Shown here piece by piece: positions 23,959 through 34,809 of a stretch of DNA of 64,000 nucleotides. Every line of letters starts with the position of its first letter. Positions within the stretch are counted from its first letter, which is position 1. The notes under the pieces were generated by a model. The model had not been told where the DNA came from and ran no database searches. It worked only from the letters and a program-made list of their open reading frames with translations. The translations under genes and the position numbers were made by a program. The DNA comes from Trifolium pratense (lineage: Eukaryota; Streptophyta; Magnoliopsida; Fabales; Fabaceae): the NCBI RefSeq assembly GCF_020283565.1, contig NC_060064.1, positions 3,370,001 through 3,434,000 on the forward strand. The letters are read 5' to 3'.

Positions 23959-25619
23959 TGACTCCTGAGCAGGAATCATGCATGCCTGAAACTTTATTCT
24001 TATATACTTCAATTTCAATTGATGGTTATTAATACTTAGTATATACTCCTACAATTTATTATATTTAAATGTAAGTGAAAATGAATAATTTGAATCAATA
24101 AAAGTTTACATGATCAGTGATTGCAAAGTGAACTCATCCTGATTCTTTGAAGGAATGACAATCCATTTTATTCTTGCTCTTCCTGGGCACACTGAAGAGC
24201 CAGCCTTCCCTTTGTCTTCCTGGGCACATGTAATAATCTTCATGATTTCTTATGTTGTGAAAATCAGTTTTGTTAGCTTCAACTAAATATATGCTAAAGT
24301 AAACAAATCATTACCTTTAACTAAAGAAGTTCTTTTTGTGTGCTGATTTAATTTCCATCAAATATGTAGCAAATTTGGTCTTAACTCTAGTTTCTTGTTA
24401 CTTGTTATACAAAAACATTTATGATCAACTATTTGGCAAGTCAAACCAAAAAATTGGGCACAACTGGTTAATGAGTTTCTTCTAGGACGAATCATTCGGT
24501 AAAATCCGAGTTTGATTTATAATGGGAACATTTATAATGGGAACAATTCTTGGTAAGATTTTATTTACCTCGCGGCCAAACTTTGTATAACCGGACCTCT
24601 TCTCCTGAAAATCCGAGGGTTAATACGAAAGAAATAAAGTATTTGGTATGTCAAGCCTTATACATTTCACTCTTGTTAAAACTTGATTTTCTATTCTTAG
24701 TGAATTATCATTCTTAATAACAGTCCTTAACTATTTCAAATATACTATCTTTCAAGCTTAGTACAATATATGAATGGTTCTTCTAGAGAGGCCAAGATTG
24801 ATTCTAGAAATGTATAATTGATTTTGACATGTTTTATTTCTCTAGTGTAAAATAGGTTCTAGTTGAAGTTAGAAATTGTAGTCTCTACTTCAAAAATTGA
24901 TTTTTACACTTAAAATTATTGTTCAACCCACATTATAATTATTGTATTCAAATACTGCAAATAACCTTCACTAAAACTGAAGATGCAAAACTGAAGATGC
25001 AATTACATGTAAGTTTGCGATGAAGATTTGGTATAAGATATGTAATTGGCTATAGTGTTCATTGTACTTTCTTCTGGGGCGAGTACCCCTTATACTTCAA
25101 GTCAATTTGTGGAGAAAAGATAGCAGGGAAAGCAATGCCACAAAATTAAAAATCTGCAATGATCATCAACAGATGTAGAACAATAATCTGCTACCTAAGG
25201 TTGGAAGAAAACAAGCCTTAGGAGGAAAACTATTGAAACTGGGAAGAAGAATTTCAAGACTAGTGAAACCTTCTTTTCAATCCATCTTATTAGTTGTTTA
25301 GAGCACTCAAAGTCTAAAGATCGATCCCCCGCAACCGCGATCGGGAGGGGGCTGGAAACAATTGATGCCAGGACCGGCCCCCGAACCAGATTCAACTGGT
25401 GGTGAAAAACCAAAAAACAAAAAAGAAACTATACAAAAGTTGAAAAGTACATGTTCTAAAATATTACGATGCATATGTGATTCTGATAAACTCATTTTGA
25501 TCAAATTGGAGCATTTCATTTCATTTTCTCTATATCTCTCTTTGGACTGATCTATCAAATAGTGCATGGTGGATAATCATATAGTATAAAATATAAATGA
25601 TATACTGTACTAAAAAATA
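23959..25619. other. Spacer upstream of PME-4, duplicated flank
   Basis: It is collinear in blocks with 30531-32709 upstream of PME-5 (for example AATTTGAATCAATAAAAG, TTCTGGGGCGAGTACC/TTCCGGGGCGAGTACC and GAAAACAAGCCTTAGGAGG). A GC-rich stretch of about 100 bp at 25325-25430, ending in an A-rich run, has no counterpart in the paralogous spacer and looks inserted. No gene seen. Confidence 0.6.
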
Positions 25620-25844
25620 GCAGTAGATTGTTTCAACTCATTCCTAACGATAATTATGTGCCTATCATTTATGAAATTGCTAAATATAGATTTTCTCTTT
25701 GGTTGGCTTAATTTTTTTTGAGTTTAGCTATAAAAACCAAACATGTTTCCATATCTCAGTACGATCTCCAATAAGCCTCCCCACCCCAACACCCAAGGGG
25801 AAGGGGTCTTATTCTAATAAAATTTCCGAGCAAAATATTAAAAA
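25620..25844 (+). promoter_or_regulatory. PME-4 proximal promoter and 5' UTR with stem-loop
   Basis: Shared PME block with TATAAAA at 25729-25735. The leader hairpin has arms CCTCCCC (25776-25782) and GGGGAAGG (25797-25804), with one bulged A. Confidence 0.7.
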
Positions 25845-27683
25845 ATGTCAGGAAAGATAATTATATCTGTTATTTCTCTTATTCTTGTTGTAGGTGTTGC
25901 TATCGGTGTTGTTGTTGTTGTTCACAGAAAAGGTGAAGATCCTGAGATTCAAACTCAACAAAGATCTCTTAGAGTTATTTGCCAAAATGCAGAAGACCAA
26001 AAACTCTGCCATGAAACTCTTAGCTCTATCCGTGGCGCTGACGCTTCAGATCCTAAGGCATACATAGCGGCTGCAGTGAAAGCAGCCACTGACAATGTCA
26101 TTAAGGCATTTAACATGAGTGATAGACTCATTGTTGAGTACGGCGACAAGGATAGGCACACCAAGATGGTTCTTGCTGGCTGCAAAGAGATGATGGAGTT
26201 TGCTTTGGACAGTCTCGATCTCTCCACCACTGTGGTTCGTGACAAAAACATTCAATCTGTTCATGCTCAACATGCTGATCTCAGGAATTGGTTGAGTGCA
26301 GTTATCTCTTACAAACAAGCTTGCATGGAAGGATTTGACGATGAAAATGAGGTTGAGAAGAAGATGAAGGATCAATTGCATGCTCAGACTATAGACCGCG
26401 CGACAAAGGTCACCGTTGTTGCTCTTGACATTGTGTCTGATTTGTCCAACATACTCCAGGAATTCGGTTTGAAGTTAGATCTCAAACCTGCCTCTCGTCG
26501 TCTTCTATCTAAGGAAATTGATATCGAGGAAGGATTCCCTACCTGGGTCTCTGCTACTGATCGCAAGCTTTTAGCTCAAAAGCAAGGAAAAAGATGGAGA
26601 TTGAAAATTAAGCCTAATGTTGTTGTTGCCAAGGATGGTACTGGCCAATTTAAAACAATTACGGATGCTCTTAATCACTGCCCAAAGGGAAACGAAGGAA
26701 GATATGTTATGTACGTTAAGGCTGGTGTCTATGACGAGCAAATCACTGTCCTCAAAGATTGCCGTAACTTGCTTATGTACGGCGATGGCCCTCGAAAGAC
26801 CATTATAACCGGTAGTAAGAACGAAGCCAAGGATAAAATTGATATCAATCATGGCGCCAGCTTTGGTACATAATTCAATTCTCGTCATAGCTTTATTTTA
26901 TTTACATTATGGATGACATTACTAATTGATTATCCATGCGTGGGTGCAGGCAACGATGCAGAGCGGTTTATTGCAAGGGACATGACATTTGAGAACACAG
27001 CTGGTCCTGATGGCGAACAAGCTGTTGCTTTGAGAAACCTAGGAGATATGTCTGCTTTCATTGGTTGCAAAATCGTAGGTTACCAAGACACCTTGTACGC
27101 TCAATCCAATAGGCAATTCTACCGCAACTGTGAGATCTCTGGTACCATCGATTTCATCTTTGGAATGTCTAACACCTTGATCCAACACTCTACGATCATC
27201 GTAAGGAAGCCCATGCAGGGTCAATTCAACGCAATTACCGCAGACGGATCAGAAGATTCCAAGAAGTTGAACACTGGTATTGTGATCCAGGACTGCAAGA
27301 TCGTCGCAGAGCGTGAATTGTTCCCTGTAAGGCACCAAATCCAAACTTACTTGGGCAGGCCATGGAAGACAAATGCAAGGATAGTCTTCATGGAATCCAT
27401 CATGGGTGACTTTATTAATCCAGATGGATGGGTCGCTATGAAAGCTAAGGACGGTACTGATCTATATTTGGACACATGTTACTTAGCAGAGTATGACAAC
27501 ACTGGACTTAGTGCCGATACTTCCAGAAGGATCAAGTGGAAGGGATATCGTGGTAAGATTAGCCGGGACGAGGCTAGAAACTTCACCGCTGCTAATTGGC
27601 TCCAGGCTGAAAACACTTCTGCAGCCACCTGGTTGAATGTTCTTGATGTTCCTCACTACCTTGACTTCAAAGTTGGAAATTAA
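25845..27683 (+). CDS. PME-4: type-I pectin methylesterase with PMEI pro-region
   Basis: Exons 25845..26865 and 26950..27683 give 584 aa, with the same intron position and phase as the other copies. Signal anchor, PMEI pro-domain with four Cys, RRLL and RKLL, then the catalytic domain with GVYDE, QAVALR, YQDTL, DFIFG and LGRPW. Up to about residue 218 it is nearly identical to PME-3. The linker (KEIDIEEGFPTWVS, KQGKRWRLKIKPN) and the start of the catalytic domain (ITDALNHCPKGNEGRYVMYV) diverge from all siblings, and there is an extra Cys in that segment. It should de-esterify wall pectin. It lies directly upstream of the intact J-domain gene. Confidence 0.95.
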
Positions 27684-28070
27684 TTAAACATGTAACTTAC
27701 TCATGAATATGAATGATGGCACACAGACAATTCGATATTTTTTTGTAATTATCTTTCCTGTTTTTATCCAGGAGATCCACCATAAATACAAATCAAATTT
27801 TGCTCGGACTAAACTATATTATAAGCTTCAATTTTCATTTTTGTTTTGATTTTTTTTACTGATCAATCATATTATATCAACTCCATATTTAACTATAGAA
27901 ATAATCAATTGCAAAAGAATAATTGACCATTCAAGAAAAATAGTCTTGTGTCTAGACTTTACTTTACCCCTTATGACAAGATATAAACCACATGCAAGAA
28001 ATACAAAAAGAAAAAACACACGATTTTCCTAATTAAGGTTGTTGTGAGTGTTACAAACAATCAATAAAAA
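27684..28070 (+). other. PME-4 3' UTR, spacer and J-domain gene leader
   Basis: Conserved PME 3' flank up to about 28000, then the short leader of the J-domain gene. The spacing is compact, so the two genes share less than 400 bp of intergenic DNA. Confidence 0.6.
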
Positions 28071-30530
28071 ATGGATGCAAATGAAGCCAGAATCCTACTC
28101 GGTTTCCCGCCCAATTCGCGTCCAACTCCTTCCCAGGTAGTTACTTCTTTCTTTTTAGGGTTTTTATTATTCTTTCAATTTCTATTTCTATAATCTAAAT
28201 TCAATCCCTTTATCAACTCAATTTCACTTTTTGATCCCGACCCTCTTTAATTCACTATCATAATTTTCCAATTATCACCTTCGTGCTTTGTTTCCCTAAT
28301 TTTCAATCATTTCTTAATTATTAACTTGATGATGTTTGTGTTTAGGTTAAATCAGCTTACAAACAGAAGGTTTGGGAATCTCACCCTGACCTTTTTCCAT
28401 CTCATCAGAAGCCTCTTGCTGAGTCCAAGTTTAAATCAGTGAGTCAGCAATTCAATCAATTTCTTTTCCTTTTTTTTCTATCTCGTCATAAGAATTTTGG
28501 TGATGAATTGTGATGGTGATCTTGGGGATTTCACAAGATTTTTTTTTTTTTGTATGTAAATTATTAGTGGTTTATTTGTTTGTTAGAGGAGGGGAATTTG
28601 TTCTAGGAGTTCGACATAATATTACAACATTTGTTATAAGCCAACCCACTTAGGTTGGTCTGGTGGTATTAGCTTGGGACGTGGGAGTGTGCTCCTCCTT
28701 AAGGTCTCAGGTTTGATTATCTCTGGTGCCAATTTGGGTGGGCTAATTTAGTTTCTTCAAAATTACAACATTTGTTATAAGCCTAGTATTGTTCTAGTGT
28801 TTTAATCTTGTGGCTTAAGGTGTGTTGTGATTGTAAAGAGGAAACTGATATGAGTATGTGACTCAGAACATAAAAAGTTCGTCATAACATCCTCACAGGT
28901 TAATTGTGTCTTGAATGAATATAGTGGCTGTTTATCTGTTTTAGAGATTCGTGTGTCAATGTAATAATTTCCGTAATATTGATTTTAGTTGGGAGTTTTT
29001 TTCTTCATAGAACACTTTGAAGGCAGTAATTCCCCTTTGTTAACTGGAAGACGTGATAAGTGACTGAACTTATGTTTTGCTGCAGATTTCCGAAGCTTAC
29101 ACATGTCTATTGCCCGGTAATTCTCCAGAGTCCTTGTAGTCAGAATAAATATTCCAAACGTCGTTCATGGTATGCAAACCCCTGAACATACAGTTGGAAT
29201 TATAGGAGAAACTGAATGTTGATGAATAATTTTATATACCTTATTATATTATTTCCCCAAATTCAGTACTGGTTATTGAATTACAAAAGTGTTTAAACTC
29301 CTCAGCTCACCAATCCTTAAAATAATATCTTTGATATTTTAGTTCAATTCACAATTTATACTTATAGCATTAGCATGAATCATGAATAGCGTATGGCCAT
29401 CTCAAAATGAGTACTTTGACTACTAGAAGATTGGATTATTGGAAAAAATAACTTTCGAAAAGCTCCACTATGTTCTTGATATATTCTGGGAGCTATCAGC
29501 ATCTATAGGCAATTTCATGCTTGAATGTCTATGATAAATATGCATCATGTAGCGAAAGATTATGTAAATATGATTATATTTTACCTATATATTTCATTAT
29601 TTTGGCTTCCTACCCAGCCCCTAATTTGAATGAAACATTAGGTTGTTGTTCTAGTACTCTAGCAGTTACAATTTTTTTGTTTCTTTTGTCTCACAATTCC
29701 ATCTTCGGTAGTGGCAACATGTGATTAAGTTACCTAGAGCATAGATAAGGGTCTGTTGGGTCTGTTTACATTCTTTTTTTTCATTTTTTCTTTTCACTTT
29801 TAATTGCATAATATCACATTGTTTTTGCTTTTTATTTTCTGTTTTCAAATAATTATGTATAAAATATTTTGAAAACCAAAACAAGGTGAAAACAATGTTT
29901 TTTATAATTGAAAGTGAAAATTAGAAATGAGAAGAGAAAATTGAAACCAAAACAGGTCCTTAGCTTCTTGATGTGAACTCATTGGGAAATTATATTATTT
30001 GTAAAAGGCCCTTATCTTCCCTACTGCTTTTTTTTATATCTGTCTTGCAACTTCTTTCAAAGTACTGAATAAAATTCAAAACACAGGTGGAAAAGGAGAA
30101 GCTACAAATTCAGGTGAATTCCTATTCCGAATCCTCAGTTCTGTGCATCATTTAAAAGCAATTTTCCTCCTTCTCTTTACCTTATTTAAATGTGGCATGA
30201 TTGTTTTTCAGCTGAATATTGGCGAGTTGTGAGAACCGGTGTTCCAAGAGCCAATGGAGGAAGAAAAAATCATGCCATGATTAAAGTTCCATTCCTTTTA
30301 ATTATTCTGGGAACAGTTGCGCTTGGTGGCTTCAATGCTTCAAGGTGCTTGCTTGACTACAAATTTCGTGGCTTATGTTTCACTTTTTTTTTGTATTTTG
30401 TATATATATTACTACTACAAATGAACCTCGCACTTATTCATTAACATCGAAACCCTTTATGCTACTTTCACGCAGGGCTTACAAAAGGCAAAAGGAGGAC
30501 TATCCTTCACACAATCCATTTCTTCCTTGA
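28071..30530 (+). CDS. Small J-domain (DnaJ-like) protein with a C-terminal membrane segment
   Basis: Likely a co-chaperone-type protein anchored in a membrane. Exons 28071..28136, 28346..28438, 29086..29116, 30212..30344 and 30476..30530 total 378 nt (125 aa), with every junction GT-AG and in phase. Residues 1-63 form a short J-domain: helix I region (EARILLGF), helix II (VKSAYKQKVWES), the HPD motif (35-37) needed to stimulate Hsp70, and helix III (SKFKSISEAY). A hydrophobic helix (KVPFLLIILGTVALGGF) near residues 83-99 precedes a short polar tail ending NPFLP. I do not know its specific function or compartment. It sits inside the PME array, between copies 4 and 5, and a deleted copy lies between PME-3 and PME-4. 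Without splicing at the exon 3 donor, translation would stop eight codons later. Confidence 0.87.
28621..28783 (+). mobile_element. tRNA-derived SINE with a 22-bp target duplication
   Basis: A 119-bp body (28643-28761) is flanked by a perfect 22-bp direct repeat (28621-28642 and 28762-28783). The body has tRNA-like Pol III boxes: GGTTGGTCTGGTGG near 28653-28666 and GGTTTGATTAT at 28710-28720, the latter one change from the B-box GGTTCGA form. It lies in intron 2 of the J-domain gene. Confidence 0.85.
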
Positions 30531-32709
30531 TGACTTCCGAGCAGGAATCATGCGTGGAACTTCATATATACTTCAATTCCAATTGATGGTTATTAATACT
30601 TAGTATACTCCTACAATATATTTAAATGTAAGTGAAAATGAATAATTTGAATCAATAAAAGTTACATGATCAGTGATTGCAAAGTGAACTCATCCTGATT
30701 CTTTGAAGGAATGACAATCCATTTTATTCTCGCTCTTCCTGAGCACACTGAAGTGCCAGCCTTCCCTTTGTCTTCCTTTCCTGGGCACATCTAATAATCT
30801 TCATGTAAACAAATCATTACTTTTAACTAAGAACTTCTTTGTGTTTGCTGATTTCCTCAAACCTGTAGCAAATTTGGTCTTTACTCTATAGTTTCTTGTT
30901 ACTTGTTATACAAAAACATTTATGATCAACTATTTGGCAAGTCAAACAAAAAAATTGGACACAAGTGGTTAATGGGTTTCCTCTAGGACGAATCGTTCGG
31001 GAAAATCTGAGTTTGATTCTAATAGAAATAATTCTTAGCAAGATTTTACTTACCTCGTCGTTGAACTTTGTATAGACGGGCCCCTTCTCCGGGAAATCAG
31101 AGGGTTAATACTAAAGAAAATAAAGTATTTGGTAAGACAAGCCTTATACATTTCACTCTTGTTAACAGTCCTTAACTATTTCAAATATACTATCTTTCAA
31201 GCTAAATTAGTACAACATATGAATGGTTCTCCTTTTGGAGATGCCAAAATTGATTCTAGAGATGTATAATTGATTTTGACATGTTTTATTTCTCTTAATT
31301 CTACTTGAAAATAGAAATTGCAGTCTCTCTACTTCAAAAATTGATTTTTGCATTTAAAGTTATTGTTGAACCCACTTTTTTTTTTTGCCATGATTGAACC
31401 CACTTTTATAGTTATTGTATTGAAACATAAATCATTTTACCTATACTTCAATTTTAGTCAAAATAAATTTTACAAAATCAATAACTCAGATCAATAACCA
31501 AACAAAGTTTTGTGTTCAGAACACATAATTTAAAATGACAACCAAATAAACTAAACAGGCTTGTCTTAGTCTACAGAACAAATCTGAAGATGTAACCATT
31601 TGATGCAGTACAGTCAGGAGGCTGTTTGATGCATGTGTATCCGATTTGTATTACATGTAAGTTTTCGATGAAGATTTGGTATAAGATATGTAATTGGCTA
31701 AAGTGCTCAATGTACTTTCTTCCGGGGCGAGTACCCCTTATACTTCAATCTAATTTGTGGGATAAGTGCTCGTTGTACTTTCTTCCATTTGAATAATAAA
31801 TTTATGGTTAAAAAAAAAAGTATCCGATTTGCATGCCATGCATTTGAGTCTGGTTTCTATTGTTCACAGATTATGGGTTCAGGAGATGCTGTATGTTCTA
31901 CATGGTTCATTTCCATATTTGGGAAAGAATTGAGATATGGGAGGTTGTAGAATTGCAGGAAGGAGCTATATGTTTTGTTTAGTGCTTATGGATTGTGTTG
32001 TTGAAGATAATTGGGACGTATAAAGTTGACTGTAAAGTTGTATTCGAAAGTATTCTAATTTCGATCGATTATTTAAAAAATGGGATTTTAATGGATTTTG
32101 ATGGACTATTTAGTGAATTTTAAGCGATATCATGAGATTTCTGGATTTTTATTATTTGCTTTTACATATCTCTTCTCTCCTTCTATCTCATGTTTCTACC
32201 TGGAACGTCAGTGCTGATTTTCTTGTCGCGATCCATGGTCAAGGGAAGGATAGAAGCAGAGGAGGGCGAGAAAAGATAGCAGGGAAAGCAATGCCACATA
32301 ATTAAAAATCTGCAATGATCATCAACAGATGTAGAACAATAATCTGCTACCTAAGGTTGGAAGAAAACAAGCCTTAGGAGGAAAACTATTGAAACTGGGA
32401 AGAAGAATTTCAAGACTAGTGAAACCTTCTTTTCAATCCATCTTATTAGTTGTTTAGAGCACTGCAGATTCTAAAGATCGGCCCAACGTAGTATCATAAA
32501 AAATTTGTTAGATTCTAAAATATTTTACAAAAGTTGAAAAGTATATGTTCTAAAATATTACGATGCATTTGTGATTCTAATAAACTCATTGTGATCAAAT
32601 TGGAGCATTTCATTTCATTTACTCTATATCTCTCTTTGGATTGATCTATCGAATAGTGCATGGTGGATAATCATATATAAAATATAAATGCTATACTGTA
32701 CTAAAAAAT
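30531..32709. other. Spacer upstream of PME-5, duplicated flank
   Basis: It shares ordered blocks with the spacers before PME-3 and PME-4. The segment 31860-32030 (TTGTTCACAGATTATGG ... GGATTGTGTTGTTGAAG) recurs after PME-5 at about 35950-36105. No convincing gene; small frames here have no family signature. Confidence 0.6.
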
Positions 32710-32967
32710 AGCAGTAGATTGTTTCAACTCATTCCTAACGATAATTATGTGCCTATCATTTATGAAATTGCTAAATATAGATTTTCTCTTTGGTTGGCTT
32801 AATTTTTTTTAGTTACCTATAAAAACCAAACATGTTTCCATATCTCAGCAAGGTCTCCAGACTCCCCAACCAACACCCAGGGGAGATCTCCAATAAGCCT
32901 CCCCACCCCTACACCCAAGGGGAAGGAGTCTTATTCTAATAAAATTTCCGAGCAAAATATTAAAAAA
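32710..32967 (+). promoter_or_regulatory. PME-5 proximal promoter and 5' UTR, two stem-loops
   Basis: Shared PME block with TATAAAA at 32818-32824. The leader carries two hairpins: CTCCCC (32862-32867) with GGGGAG (32880-32885), and CCTCCCC (32898-32904) with GGGGAAGG (32919-32926, one bulged A). It resembles the doubled arrangement of PME-3. Confidence 0.72.
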
Positions 32968-34809
32968 ATGTCAGGAAAGATAATTATATCTATTGTTTCT
33001 CTTATACTTATTGTAGGTGTTGCCATCGGTGTTGTTGTTGTTGTTCACAAAAAAGGTGAAGATCCTGAGATTCAAACTCAACAAAGATCTCTTAGAGTTA
33101 TTTGCCAAAATGCAGAAGACCAAAAACTCTGCTATGAAACTCTAAGCTCTGTCCGTGGCGCCGACGCTGCAGATCCTAAGGCATACTTAGCGGCTGCTTT
33201 GAAAGCAGCCACTGACAATGTCATTAAGGCATTTAACATGAGTGATAGACTCACTGTTGAGTACGGCGACAAGGATATGCACACCAAGATGGCTCTTGAT
33301 GGCTGCAAAGAGATGATGGAGTTTGCTTTGGACAGTCTTGATCTCTCCACCACTGTGGTTCGTGACAAAAACATTCTATCTGTTCATGCTCAATATGCTG
33401 ATCTCAGGAATTGGTTGAGTGCAGTTATCTCTTACAAACAAGCTTGCATGGAAGGATTTGACGATGAAAAGGAGGTTGAGAAGAAGATTAAGGATCAATT
33501 GCATACTCAGACTATAGACCGCGCGACAAAGGTCACCGTTGTGGCTCTTGACATTGTGTCTGATTTGTCCAACATACTCCAAGAATTCGGTTTGAAATTG
33601 GATCTCAAACCTGCCTCTCGTCGTCTTCTATCTGGGGAAATTGATAATGAGGAAGGATTCCCTACATGGGTCTCTGCTACTGATCGCATGCTTTTGGCTC
33701 AAATGCAAAGAAACAATTGGAGATCAACAATTAAGCCCAATGTTGTTGTTGCCAAGGATGGTACTGGCCAATATATAACAGTTAAGGGTGCTATTGAATC
33801 TTACCCTAAGGGATACAAAGGAAGATATATTATCTACGTTAAGGCTGGTGTCTATGACGAGTACATCACTGTCCCCAAATATTGCACTAATTTGACTATC
33901 TATGGTGATGGCCCTCAACAGACCGTTATCACTGGTCAAAAGAGTGGTAACAAGAATGGTATCAAAACCAATTATACCACCATGTATACCGCCACCTTTG
34001 GTACATAATTCAATTCATGTCATTATTTTATTTTATTTACATTATTGATGACATTACTAATTGATTATCCATGTGTGTGTGCAGCCAACACAGCACCTGG
34101 GTTCATTGCAAAGGCAATAAAATTTGAGAACACAGCCGGTCCTAATGGTCATCAAGCTGTAGCTTTCAGAAACCAAGGAGATTTGTCTGCTATTGTTGGT
34201 TGTCATTTCATTGGTTACCAAGACACCTTGTACGTTCAGACCAACAGACAATTCTACCGCAACTGTTTTATCTCTGGTACCATCGATTTCATCTTTGGAA
34301 CGTCTAGCACCTTGATCCAACGCTCTGAGATCCAAGTAAGGATGCCCAACAACGACCAATTCAACACAATTACCGCAGATGGATCAGAAACTTCCAAGAA
34401 GACGAACACTGGTATTGTGATCCAGGACTGCCAGATCGTCGCAGAGGAAGCATTGGTAAAGTCCCAACTCAGATCTTACTTGGGCAGGCCATGGAAGATA
34501 AATTCAAGGACAGTCTTCATGGAATCCACCATCGGTGGCTTTATTAGTTCAGATGGATGGATCCCTTGGAAAAATAATGTCACTGGTCTTGATGAAAATT
34601 TCGACACATGTTACTATGCAGAGTATGCCAACACTGGACTTGGTGCCAATATTTCCGGAAGGATCAAGTGGAAGGGTTATCACAGTGCCATTAGCATGGC
34701 TGAGGCTAAAAATTTCACCGCTGCTGAATGGCTCAAGGCTGAAAACATGTCCACATCCACCTGGTTGCATGATCTTCATGTTCCTCACTACCTTGGCTTC
34801 AAAGCTTGA
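32968..34809 (+). CDS. PME-5: type-I pectin methylesterase, most divergent copy
   Basis: Exons 32968..34000 and 34085..34809 give 585 aa. Exon 1 is 12 nt longer than in the siblings because of four extra residues near its end (NYTTMYTATF). The first two thirds of exon 1 resemble PME-3/PME-4 (HTKMALDGCKEMMEFALD), while the rest resembles PME-1/PME-2 (EYITVPKYC, ANTAPGFIAKA, GHQAVAFR). The first processing motif RRLL is kept; the second is RMLL instead of RKLL. Catalytic residues are present in QAVAFR (Leu to Phe beside the Gln), YQDTL, DFIFG and LGRPW. It is the last of the array and separated from PME-4 by the J-domain gene. Predicted to be active on wall pectin. Confidence 0.94.
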
